Assembly (NCBI RefSeq): GCF_015832195.1
Contig: NC_052027.1
Location: 15,434,149-15,498,148, forward strand
Source of the DNA: Motacilla alba alba
Taxonomy: Eukaryota > Chordata > Aves > Passeriformes > Motacillidae
DNA length: 64,000 nucleotides
Reading direction: 5' to 3'
The notes beneath the pieces were generated by a model. It was given only the letters and a program-made list of their open reading frames with translations. It did no database searches and was not told the origin of the DNA. Positions 57,801 to 64,000 of the stretch are shown piece after piece. A program made the position numbers and the translations under genes. The stretch's first letter is position 1; each line of letters starts with the position of its first letter.

Positions 57801-60800
57801 CCGCCATCAGATAACCGCCGAGGCCAGCTAAGCTCCTTAAATGAGCCACAGGTCACTTCACACACTGAAAGGGTCAATTAGTAACTTCTGCTGCCACTTA
57901 ATTGCTACAAGGAGCTCCCAGGAAAGCCGGCTCGCCTGCTGCTCAGGAGCCCTCGCCGTGAACTGCGGCTGAAGCCAAGCCCGGCTGAGCGGCCAGGGCA
58001 GCTCCCCTGGCACCCACCGGTCACCCTCGGTCCTGCAGCCTGTCCCCACCCAGAGCGGCTCCCTCCGTGCCACCACAGCTCCCCTGGCACCCACCCTCGG
58101 TCCTGCAGCCTGTCCCCACCCAGAGCGGCTCCCTCCGTGCCACCGCAGCTCCTCTGTCACCCACCGCTCACCCCCGACCCCGCAGCCTGTCCCCACCCAG
58201 AGCGGCTCTCCCTGGGCAGGGCTGTGTGCTGACACGGGCTCAGCTGCACCCACAGCTCATCAGCACAGCCAAAAGCTCACTTAGAGACCCATTTTTCATA
58301 GGAAAAGCAAATAAAACCCACAACAAACCCAACCCAACCAACTCAAAAGCCAAAACAACCTACCTCCCCCCCTCCAAAAAAACCCCAACAAACCACAAAT
58401 CCCTATCCAACACTCATGGCAAATTCAATACTCTTACCATTTTCTTTTAGGGAGTTTCCTTCGGTCAGAGGAATTTTTAAAACTTCTGCAAAAAGCACCC
58501 ACAACTTTTTCTGTTCATTCCTTCTCAAAAGCTGAACCCAGCTTGTGTTCACATTTCACCAAGGTTTTACAGCTGAGGTGATCAGCCTCTCACTTCCACC
58601 ACTGAGCACAGAGCTGGGGGATTTTCCTCCCTTTTGGAGGCTGCCCCAGCTGAGGTTTGTGCTCAGCCATGGTTTGAAGCATCCTGTCTGCTGCTTCTCA
58701 CAAACCTGCCACAGCACCCCAGGTTATTTAGCACAGCTCCTTCTGGAGCAATGCGGAGCAGGAAAAGCTCACAGAATAAAGCTCCAAGTGAAAATGCTGT
58801 ATGAGGATTCACAATGAGAGCAGTAAATTAGCTCTTTAATTGTGGCATGTGGTAGGACTACATAAACAAAGAAAAACCCCCAAAATAAGTCTCTCTTTTT
58901 CAACATCTGAATGCAGAAGCACTCCAAAGGTGCAGCAAAGGACCTGGTAAGGCTTTCAGAGTCAAAATCCAATCACTTTTCTGGTTTGATTGGCAGGACA
59001 GTGGCAGCAGAGCAGGCCCTGCTTAAATCAAACCTTTGAAATGTTTTGCTGGTATTTTTTGCAAGACCCCATTGCACAGCTCCATCCTCACAAGTCGCCA
59101 GATCCGTGGAGACCCAGGACCAGTTTAATGAAGCCACATTCCTGAGGGGCCATAACTCTGCACTGAACACCCTGATCAGTCTGAGTTCAGAATGTTCAAT
59201 AAAACCTCAGACATTTACAGCAGAGGTTCTTGCTACTGTGAGAAAACTTGCAAATCAGCGTGACAGATGACAACAAGCAAAACCATATTTAATGCATTTG
59301 ATTCCAAAGCACAATTTATTCATCTAATTCTGCATGAGTGTACATATTTATGCTCTCTCATTCTCCCCATATCCTTAATTGCTACAAGCCCTAAATGAAT
59401 TCAGCTTTCTACTACGTGGAGACTTATTTCTCTGTATTAGACAGGATGACTGAGCAGCACGTTAGCCCAGAGGCAAAGCACAACTTTGGCAAAGGCAGGG
59501 GAAGAAGCCTGACGCAATTCCCATCTCTCTGGCATTGCCATGCAACCAGTTTGTGTCAGAAGAACTTTCAAATCAAGCTAACATTTTCTTAAGTAAAATC
59601 TGAGAAGTGTCCTACAGAGGCTCTGTAGAGAATATTCATCCACTTTGGAGGTGAGAAAATTCTCTGTATGAATATCAGCAGTTTCCTAGGCAGGTGCATC
59701 ACTTCCCATTTGTGCCTGTTTCTACTGGCCTTAGTGGGAACACTCACTCTTTCTGAAAATTATCACAAATTACATCCTGCTGCTCTCTGATACATACAGG
59801 TAGAGAAAGAACACGGAATTATACCATTTGGACTGAAGAATGTAGTGAAATATTAAGGAAGTTAGCCCTTAAAAATATCTGAAATGGAAACAGTCTACAC
59901 TAGGCTGTTCTCATCTTTGGATTTGAGCTAAATTCTCACTGCAAATAACTTTCATGCATTTTTAATGTGATTTAGTTGAAGACTGTCACATTGGACATTT
60001 AAGCACATCACAATTGAAGGTCTTGCAGACTTCAGTAAGGCTAACCCAAAGGTTTCTCACCCTGAAATGTATATATAGTTCAATCTGATTTTAATAACAG
60101 TTAATCTTTTTCATCTCCACCAGCTGCGAGGCCATGAATAAATAAAGACAGGTTGGAATTTCAGGAGTTGAAAAAGACTGTGACATGAATAAAAGTTGTC
60201 TTTTCTTCTCACAGCACGAGGGAGCATCACAACCAACAACCCTGAGCTCTGTCTGGGTTCTTGGACCCAGAGAGCCTGGATGTAAAACCAGAAAAACAGA
60301 GGAGAACCTCCAAAAGCTGCTGCAAATTATCAAGTGGAAGAAAATTATACCAGTCAAAAAATATGAAGGCAATGTTCCAGCAGTGGTTTGGACCGCTGTA
60401 ACTCAAAAGCACTTCAGAAAGCAATATTAGAGGGCAAAACAAAACCAACGTGCTTATGCTTACACAGGTATTTGCTGGGAACTCTCTCTGAATGCAAGTA
60501 AAGCTCTCATCATTTATTGTTTGCTCTTCACAGCCTCCTGTACTCAAACCCGGCACAAAAGGATGCTCAGGGAAATAGCTGCTGAGTAATTTCAAGCCAG
60601 TATCAAACCTTTCCTCAGCTATTCAAAAGCACACAGAGAGAGAGGACTCTCTGATCTGCTACTTTTTGAGGAAGATGGAAAAATGTCAATAAAGGTTTTA
60701 AGACTGAGGGATGTGCTATCACAGCCTGTGGACACACCACTGTATGTAAACATGTAAACAACTCCTCACTCTTCTTCTCCCTTCCTTACACTCTGTGACA

Positions 60801-61974
60801 GAAGCCTGCAGTTTCCACTAGGCAAGGAAGAAGTATTTGCATGTGCCAGGAGAAATACTACATCCACACCCATGATGCCTTTTCTGGACTATTTCAGGAT
60901 ATAACATTGACAACAACTCGACTGACTTGCTGTAATTAATAATCAAAAAGCACATTTCAGCATCATAAAACAGATGATATCATTCTCCTAGAAAGCACTA
61001 TAGATTAAAATTATGTTTAACATTTCTTCAGCAACAGTGACAAAAATTAGATTTCCATAAAGTAAAGGTAGAAAAATTACCAATAGTGAATTATCCTATG
61101 AGAAGAGGAGCTTGTTGGACAAGTACCAAACGAAAGTAATACTCAGATAAAATCTTGGTCCAATTGTTTACACTGATAATTACAAATTAAAATTTGCTTT
61201 GTATAAATTGTGATGGGTAGGGACCTCCTCAAAGAAAAGGGACAAGCCATGGCAGGCCAGACAGAGCAAATGGATGGTCCCGACCCCCACACTTCCAGAA
61301 CTGTTTCAGAAAGCTGTTGGTATTCCCAGCCATCCCAGACTAACACTCTTTCTGGCCTGGTGTTCCAAGATGATGCAAATCCTGAGCTGATTTCTCATAA
61401 TACACCATTCTGCAGGAGGTTAGGTATTGATATCACAAGCCTATCAAGGAGGACACACCAAGGCACTCCAGAAAAACAGGACAGATTACACTGGCAGCAA
61501 ACAGCTTCAGTTATCTGACTTTTCCAACCAGCAGCAAAAGCTTGCCAAAGTATTAAGAAAATGATGAACACAAGGACAGAACTAGGTATTAACCACTCTG
61601 AAAGATAAATGCCTTAAAATAATAAGTCTTAACACCACCAAGCTTTTCATAAGCCCATCTCACAGTGGTACCACAGAAAGTCGCAGCTTCTTGAAAGTTG
61701 CACCAAGGTGGGCCAGATTTTGTTTCCCTTTAAGCCAGTGGTACACCCTGCTCTGATACAGAGCAGTAACAAACACGGCCATGACAGCCCCACAGCCAGA
61801 ACGTAACCCAGAATCTGTGAAACTGGAGCTTCTCCCTGTGAACAGCACCAGGCACACGCACTGCGGGACACTCACTGTGCTCATCTTTCTCCCACATTGC
61901 TAAGGTTTTTAGACAAGCTGGCCAGGGAGCTGGGCTGGACTGTTACCTGCATCATACTGCTGTTCTCCATTCAT
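30956..61974 (-). CDS. SFMBT1: SFMBT1, complete spliced CDS, 20 coding exons, 867 aa
   Basis: Scm-like with four MBT domains 1 is a nuclear corepressor that binds histone H3/H4 tails and works with LSD1-CoREST (family knowledge). The exons join with GT-AG junctions and matching phases into 2604 nt including the stop. Domains: MBT1 about 22-113, MBT2 131-227, MBT3 239-343, MBT4 357-449 (each ends in a GW- or QW-type motif such as PIGWCQQN or [11 protein letters not shown]). A short linker (459-494) leads to the SLED domain (about 495-610, [20 protein letters not shown]), a Lys/Arg-rich nuclear-localisation-type stretch (638-690), a Glu/Asp/Ser-rich region (697-778), and a C-terminal SAM domain (about 790-865). 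The length agrees with mammals, and no frameshift or stop was found. Non-coding first exon(s) and the promoter are probably beyond 64 kb. Confidence 0.97.
31097..31789 (-). other. SFMBT1: SFMBT1 intron 19
   Basis: 693-bp AT-rich intron with no recognised content. The neighbouring introns 17 (32390-32510) and 18 (31919-32143) are only 121 and 225 bp. Confidence 0.7.
31790..31918 (-). CDS. SFMBT1: SFMBT1 coding exon 19 (residues 779-821, SAM domain)
   Basis: Encodes [20 protein letters not shown], then [20 protein letters not shown] and LDQ, the first half of the SAM domain. It is 129 nt and phase 0 at both ends. Confidence 0.97.
32144..32389 (-). CDS. SFMBT1: SFMBT1 coding exon 18 (residues 697-778, acidic/Ser region)
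   Basis: Encodes [20 protein letters not shown], a Ser/Glu-rich stretch ([13 protein letters not shown]), then [20 protein letters not shown] and PK. It is probably disordered, with several SP and SxxE phosphorylation-type sites. It is 246 nt, phase 0 at both ends. The acceptor is CAACTCTTCAG and the donor is AAG/GTAACT. Confidence 0.96.
32511..32689 (-). CDS. SFMBT1: SFMBT1 coding exon 17 (residues 637-696, basic region)
   Basis: Encodes [20 protein letters not shown], then [20 protein letters not shown] and [14 protein letters not shown]. It contains an AT-hook-like GRPPGG core and dense Lys/Arg runs that fit nuclear localisation. The acceptor is CCTGGCAG and the donor is CAG/GTAGGA. Confidence 0.97.
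33414..33589 (-). CDS. SFMBT1: SFMBT1 coding exon 16 (residues 578-637)
   Basis: Encodes [20 protein letters not shown], then [20 protein letters not shown] and [17 protein letters not shown]. This Cys-rich end of the SLED region is strongly conserved. The donor is TACA/GTGAGT. Confidence 0.97.
33590..35260 (-). other. SFMBT1: SFMBT1 intron 15
   Basis: No recognised repeat or RNA gene. Intron 16 (32690-33413) is likewise unremarkable. Confidence 0.6.
35261..35370 (-). CDS. SFMBT1: SFMBT1 coding exon 15 (residues 542-578)
   Basis: Encodes [20 protein letters not shown], then [16 protein letters not shown], in the SLED domain. The acceptor is GCTGTAG and the donor is CCAA/GTAAAT. Confidence 0.97.
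35371..37237 (-). other. SFMBT1: SFMBT1 intron 14
   Basis: AT-rich intronic DNA with short unrelated ORFs. Nothing recognised. Confidence 0.6.
37238..37377 (-). CDS. SFMBT1: SFMBT1 coding exon 14 (residues 495-541, SLED domain)
   Basis: Encodes [20 protein letters not shown], then [20 protein letters not shown] and VLVLKE. It is the start of the Scm-like embedded domain. The donor is GAG/GTGAGC. Confidence 0.97.
37378..38807 (-). other. SFMBT1: SFMBT1 intron 13
   Basis: No recognised feature. Intron 12 (38873-39744) is the same. Confidence 0.6.
38808..38872 (-). CDS. SFMBT1: SFMBT1 coding exon 13 (65 nt, residues 473-495)
   Basis: Encodes [20 protein letters not shown] and S, which corresponds to the mammalian SSRTVHEGLRNQELNS linker. 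The acceptor is CAATTTCAG and the donor is TCAG/GTATTG. The Ser/Asn-rich composition suggests a disordered linker. Confidence 0.93.
39745..39787 (-). CDS. SFMBT1: SFMBT1 coding exon 12 (43 nt, residues 459-473)
   Basis: A tiny exon encoding [13 protein letters not shown] with split codons at both ends. It matches the human linker [14 protein letters not shown] that I recall. The acceptor is TTTCAG and the donor is CA/GTAAGT. It is required to bridge the phases of exons 11 and 13. Confidence 0.93.
39849..39879. repeat. (CATA)n/(TA)n compound microsatellite
   Basis: Three CATA units followed by about nine TA units, about 60 bases upstream of the SFMBT1 exon 12 acceptor. Confidence 0.95.
40451..40496. 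repeat. Two adjacent perfect inverted repeats
   Basis: The first has 9-bp arms TTATCTAAT/ATTAGATAA around one T (40451-40469). The second has 10-bp arms ATCCTAATTA/TAATTAGGAT around TC (40475-40496). They share the TCTAAT core, so alternative cross-pairings are possible. Confidence 0.85.
41194..41307 (-). CDS. SFMBT1: SFMBT1 coding exon 11 (residues 421-458, end of MBT4)
   Basis: Encodes [18 protein letters not shown], then [19 protein letters not shown], closing MBT4. The acceptor is ACTGAACAG and the donor is ATAG/GTACCAG. An internal GTGAGT inside the exon looks like a strong donor but would cut off the conserved GW motif, so the longer exon was chosen. Confidence 0.95.
41308..41991 (-). 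other. SFMBT1: SFMBT1 intron 10
   Basis: No recognised repeat or RNA gene. Confidence 0.6.
41992..42118 (-). CDS. SFMBT1: SFMBT1 coding exon 10 (residues 379-420, MBT4)
   Basis: Encodes [20 protein letters not shown], then [12 protein letters not shown] and SYLWLQLE. The acceptor is TTTTCCTAG and the donor is GAGG/GTAAGC. Confidence 0.96.
42119..43426 (-). other. SFMBT1: SFMBT1 intron 9, CR1-free part
   Basis: AT-rich intronic DNA with nothing recognised. The remaining part of the intron is the CR1 fragment next to exon 9. Confidence 0.6.
43427..43866 (+). mobile_element. CR1 LINE 3' fragment, sense on plus strand
   Basis: Text such as GTCCAGAGGAGGGCAACAAA, GAGGGTGGTCAAACACTGGA and the end GGTCCCTCCCAGCTCAAATA matches the 3' part of avian CR1 retroposons that I recall. 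It is 5'-truncated and diverged, with no intact ORF. It ends about 100 bp from SFMBT1 exon 9. Confidence 0.85.
43967..44049 (-). CDS. SFMBT1: SFMBT1 coding exon 9 (residues 351-378, start of MBT4)
   Basis: Encodes [20 protein letters not shown], then PQSCFPL. The acceptor is GTCCTAG and the donor is TTG/GTAAGG. It is 83 nt and lies between two CR1 fragments of opposite orientation. Confidence 0.96.
44812..45015 (-). mobile_element. CR1 LINE fragment, antisense on plus strand
   Basis: The plus strand reads as reverse-complement CR1 (CTCAATGTCTGTCTTGTAGT, GAGGCCCAAAACTGAAGCC, GAGTGACCTCACCAGTCC). It is a piece from the region just upstream of the CR1 3' end. It overlaps in consensus position with the copy at 43.4 kb but is inverted. 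Confidence 0.75.
45817..46294 (+). mobile_element. Solo LTR of a passerine endogenous retrovirus (ERVK-like), antisense to SFMBT1
   Basis: The element begins TGTCACATTC. It carries GATTTTTCTCCTGGGAAGCT, the TAGTATAGTTTAGTATTCTT-type AT stretch, and the AATAACTTAGCCTTCTGAGA / GAGTCAGATTCATCGTTCC end that recurs in passerine LTRs (recognised from memory). It is flanked by perfect 6-bp duplications ctggat (45811-45816 and 46295-46300). The terminal CA appears mutated to TA. No internal viral genes. It lies in SFMBT1 intron 8, 90 bp from exon 8. Confidence 0.85.
45944..46041 (+). repeat. Internal tandem duplication in the LTR (period 59)
   Basis: A 39-base stretch (GTGTTTGGAGATTG...TTTCATT) at 45944-45982 recurs at 46003-46041, separated by partial copies of GAGATTGTTTGG. 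It lies in the U3-like part of the LTR. Confidence 0.9.
46384..46534 (-). CDS. SFMBT1: SFMBT1 coding exon 8 (residues 301-350, end of MBT3)
   Basis: Encodes [18 protein letters not shown], then [20 protein letters not shown] and LHLSPPP. The last codons form a run of nine C just before the GTAGGT donor. Confidence 0.96.
46535..47397 (-). other. SFMBT1: SFMBT1 intron 7
   Basis: No recognised feature. Confidence 0.6.
47398..47499 (-). CDS. SFMBT1: SFMBT1 coding exon 7 (residues 267-300)
   Basis: Encodes [20 protein letters not shown], then [14 protein letters not shown] in MBT3. It is 102 nt, phase 0 at both ends, so skipping it would keep the frame but remove the MBT3 core. Confidence 0.96.
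47500..48260 (-). other. SFMBT1: SFMBT1 intron 6
   Basis: No recognised feature. Intron 5 (48359-49031) also shows nothing. Confidence 0.6.
48261..48358 (-). CDS. SFMBT1: SFMBT1 coding exon 6 (residues 234-266)
   Basis: Encodes [20 protein letters not shown], an acidic run, then SSVPTDLFK, entering MBT3. The acceptor CTCAAG is needed to keep the frame. A second AG seven bases further in (ATTAG) would shift the frame and create an early stop. Confidence 0.93.
49032..49278 (-). CDS. SFMBT1: SFMBT1 coding exon 5 (residues 152-233, MBT2)
   Basis: Encodes [20 protein letters not shown], then [20 protein letters not shown], and ends with [17 protein letters not shown]. It forms the MBT2 core. The acceptor is TTTCTGTAG and the donor is TTAG/GTACTTG. 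Confidence 0.97.
49279..50204 (-). other. SFMBT1: SFMBT1 intron 4
   Basis: No recognised feature. Intron 3 (50294-50666, 373 bp) also shows nothing. Confidence 0.6.
50205..50293 (-). CDS. SFMBT1: SFMBT1 coding exon 4 (residues 122-151)
   Basis: Encodes [20 protein letters not shown], then SAPANLLEG, the N-terminal arm of MBT2. The acceptor is TTGCTTAG and the donor is GGG/GTAAGTG. Confidence 0.96.
50667..50907 (-). CDS. SFMBT1: SFMBT1 coding exon 3 (residues 42-121, MBT1)
   Basis: Contains [32 protein letters not shown] and DFWCDI, and ends MBT1 with [11 protein letters not shown]. It is 241 nt long and ends one base into a Gly codon at a GTACCAG donor. Confidence 0.97.
52290..52480. promoter_or_regulatory. 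GC/CpG-rich patch in SFMBT1 intron 2
   Basis: About 190 bases with many CpG and GCGCC strings within AT-rich intron. It could be a small CpG island or alternative promoter. The long plus-strand ORF over it resembles no protein. Assignment by composition only. Confidence 0.3.
52610..52653 (+). repeat. 22-bp tandem duplication
   Basis: Two perfect copies of a 22-base unit that starts AGAGCCAGGG, directly adjacent. Confidence 0.9.
55503..55597 (-). CDS. SFMBT1: SFMBT1 coding exon 2 (residues 10-41)
   Basis: Encodes [20 protein letters not shown], then [11 protein letters not shown], the start of MBT1 including the W-(D/E)-(D/E)-Y-L signature. The acceptor is TCTCTTCCAG and the donor is CAT/GTGAGTAAG. 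Confidence 0.95.
57650..57830. promoter_or_regulatory. CpG-rich patch in SFMBT1 intron 1 (possible alternative promoter)
   Basis: Dense CpG with a GGAGC pentamer run and GC-box-like strings, about 2 kb upstream of coding exon 2. A transcript starting here would omit the exon with the usual ATG. Composition is the only evidence. Confidence 0.35.
57999..58212. repeat. GC-rich minisatellite, three copies of about 70-77 bp
   Basis: Units begin CAGCTCC at 57999, 58076 and 58146 and share GCAGCCTGTCCCCACCCAGA and GCGGCTC blocks. Copy 2 lacks about seven bases relative to copy 1, and copy 3 is the most diverged. The repeat directly follows the CpG-rich patch. Confidence 0.92.
61947..61974 (-). CDS. 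SFMBT1: SFMBT1 coding exon 1 (start codon, residues 1-9)
   Basis: ATG at 61972-61974 encodes MNGEQQYDA plus one base, then a GTAACA donor. This matches the N-terminus MNGEQQLDA that I recall for mammals. The context GGAG-ATG-A is adequate. The 5' UTR continues upstream, probably to an acceptor at 62109-62110 (TTGTTCCTTTCAG). Confidence 0.9.
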
Positions 61975-62108
61975 CTCCACAGGAGCCCAGTGGCTGTTCC
62001 CAGCAGCCAGAAGCAGGGGGGTCCGAGGCTGTCACTGTTTGGTGGTCATGAGTCACCTCCCGCCTTCCACAGCAGCCAGGACATTCAGGAGGGGATCCTG
62101 GAAAACAC
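61975..62108 (-). other. SFMBT1: SFMBT1 5' UTR part of the start exon (probable)
   Basis: Upstream of the ATG the first good acceptor is TTGTTCCTTTCAG, with the exon then starting at 62108. An alternative AG lies ten bases further in. This leader would contain two small upstream ORFs (62046-62084 and 62032-62049). No CpG-island promoter abuts it, so the transcription start is elsewhere. Confidence 0.45.
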
Positions 62109-62161
62109 CTGAAAGGAACAACTAGTAAGGAAATCTTCACGGGATTTTTAGCTACTTTTAA

Positions 62162-62393
62162 GACAGAATCCTAGAGTGGTTTGTGTTGGGAGAGAACTCG
62201 AAGATCATCTCCTGCCATGGGCAGGGACACCTTCCACTACCCCAGGCTGCCCAGGTCCCATCCCACCTGGCCTTGGGCATTCCAGGGATCCAGGGGCAGC
62301 CACAGCTGCTCTGAGCACCCTGTGCCAGGGCCTCACCACCCTCACAGGAAACATTTCTTCCTAATATCCAATTTACAAGCCTATTCCTATTAG
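62162..62393 (-). mobile_element. CR1 LINE 3' end, antisense on plus strand
   Basis: The plus strand reads as the reverse complement of the CR1 3' end: AATCCTAGAGTGGTTTGTGT, GCCATGGGCAGGGACACCTT, CACCCTCACAGGAAACATTT, CTTCCTAATATCC. It is 5'-truncated at about 230 bp. It lies some 55 bp upstream of the probable 5' UTR exon of SFMBT1. Confidence 0.9.
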
Positions 62394-64000
62394 CAATTAA
62401 ATAATTATTTCATTATGAATGCTAGAAAATAAGTAAAAACAGCACTGAAGCAAGCCCACCAGTTCATTAGCAGTGAACCACAAGTTTTGTTTCTTTACAA
62501 AGTTCTCCACAACAGCAAAGTTGCATAGCAAAGAAGAATCTAGGTAACATGTTTCTTTAGAAATAACACACTTTGACTGACATCTTCATATAAATCAAAG
62601 AGATTAGTGGTCAGAAAACCAAGATTATTGGCTTGAAAATTCTTGTAAGAAAAAGGTAATTTCAAAAAGCCTTTGCATTCTTGTTGAATGCCGGTGAAGC
62701 ACCTGTTTTATTTAAGGGAGATTCTTGAAATAATATAGAGGACTAAAAATCAGGCTGTGAAAATGAACTCACTTTGAATAACAATGCTTTATAAAAAGAA
62801 AGTCCTACACATTTGAAAAGTCTCTGATTTTGAGTTTTGTACAGCTATAGTGTCTATGCAGACTACCTGATAAACCTTAGAGGTACACAACACTGGTAGC
62901 TTCCTTCACACACAAATAAATCAGCAAACTTGAATGGAATAAAATATCCAGCAGCAGTGCTCAGTCATGTAGGAATTTCAAGTACAATCAGAACTACAGC
63001 CAACTTCAAAAATTTTCATTACATGTGAAAAAAAATTTTTTGAGACTAGCAAGAGTTATCATTAAGAGCTTCTATTGAATGGCAGCTTAATGCCACAAAA
63101 ATCTACTGTGTAGAAGATACTAATAACTTCTGTTCATTACAGCTTCACAGGAATGTGTCTGCAATGGAACCCAGCTGCCAATTGCTGCTATATGCCTCTA
63201 ACCTGCTCCACTCCAGCTCAGAAAGTCTGTGCTCAGCATGCAACTACAAGGTCACACATTAACTCCCACCCAGCTCTGCCTCTGTGAGAAAGGCCCTGAG
63301 AAATTCAGCACAGGCTCCACTCTCACTCTCCACTGGCTCCTCACAGTTGTTCCAGGCTCAGAGGACAAAGCAGAGCAGGGTAAGGTAACTCAAGCACATG
63401 TCCCCAGGCTATCCTCTCCCTACACAGACTGAGCTTCCATCTACTCCATCTTTTATCAAGCGATGCTGGAAGAGGATGTCACTGGCACGATGCTCAGCAC
63501 GCAGAGAAGAACTAACCAACAAAACACTTTTTAATCATTAATCAAAACATGCCTTGGTAATGGCCTATCCCAAGTCTATCAGCTGTCACAGTTTTAAGCC
63601 AAAACAAAGGCAATGCTGTGAGCAAAGCACATATTCCACAAGTCTGAGGATATGCCACTGCTTTAGAATAGTGCAGCCCTGGCAAAGCATACTCAGAATT
63701 AATTGCAATTAAGCTATTTTCAGTTTATGGGATACAGTTCTCAAATAGCTTCTATAACTAAACTGTGTGATGCAACTACACTCTTCTTTTTCTCTTTATG
63801 CAACATGAGAATATTTAGGACTACTCTCCCCACCAGAACCCCAAAACAAACCCACAAAACCAAAGCCCAAGCACCAAAGAGGCTGTTGATTTAGAAGATG
63901 CCAAACACTGGCAGCTCCTGTTGAAGCTGATTGATATTCTGCCCAAGTCAAGTTGGGTTGTTACTCAGGATTTCATAAGCAGTTGTGGTGTTTTATGTAC
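62394..64000. other. Probable SFMBT1 5' UTR intron; nothing recognised
   Basis: AT-rich DNA with short unrelated ORFs and no CpG island, transposon or exon that could be supported. The SFMBT1 promoter is expected further right. Confidence 0.5.

Larger units (their letters stand above)
55598..61946 (-). other. SFMBT1: SFMBT1 intron 1 (between coding exons 1 and 2)
   Basis: 6.3 kb containing the CpG-rich patch and minisatellite near 57.7-58.2 kb. The remainder is AT-rich with no recognised exon or transposon. Confidence 0.6.

Noticed and set aside
61647..61884. Overlapping minus-strand ORFs of 74 codons
   Set aside because: They lie in the SFMBT1 intron right after coding exon 1, show no homology I recognise, and lack a convincing acceptor/donor pair in phase.

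Overview
This window is nuclear DNA from a bird, most probably a passerine. It has short exons in long AT-rich introns, a CpG-island promoter, CR1 retroposon fragments typical of birds, and a solo LTR that I recognise from memory as a common passerine endogenous-retrovirus family. No prokaryotic features, tRNA or rRNA genes or CRISPR arrays were seen.

Two minus-strand protein genes account for all the coding sequence I can support. On the left (about 1-23.7 kb) is the 5' half of STIMATE (TMEM110), which encodes an ER membrane protein that promotes STIM1 activation. Exon 1 lies in a strong CpG island at about 23.1-23.7 kb, intron 1 is 16.8 kb, and exons 2, 3 and 4 are at 6.5, 4.6 and 2.0 kb. 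The remaining exons lie beyond base 1. On the right (about 31-62 kb) is the complete coding sequence of SFMBT1, a four-MBT-repeat chromatin corepressor. I resolved 20 coding exons from the ATG at 61974 to the stop at 30956. All junctions are canonical GT-AG and in phase, and they give 867 codons, which agrees with the roughly 866 residues I recall for mammalian SFMBT1. The gene order and orientation match human 3p21 (STIMATE next to SFMBT1). The SFMBT1 promoter is not identified and probably lies beyond 64 kb.

Between the genes, about 23.75-30.95 kb, lie the SFMBT1 3' UTR (end not fixed) and intergenic DNA. The introns hold two solo LTRs with recognisable 6-bp target duplications (2.1-2.6 kb and 45.8-46.3 kb), three CR1 pieces, several microsatellites, a roughly 74-bp minisatellite at 58.0 kb, and three intragenic GC/CpG-rich patches (17.5, 52.3 and 57.7 kb) that may be alternative promoters. 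The two proteins have no known joint pathway: one acts at ER-plasma membrane junctions and the other in the nucleus.

I found no undescribed gene system. The points most worth a second look concern splicing and transposons: an LTR landed directly beside a STIMATE branch point; inverted CR1 copies flank SFMBT1 exon 9; a pair of tiny frame-compensating exons links MBT4 to the SLED domain; and both genes have short upstream ORFs.
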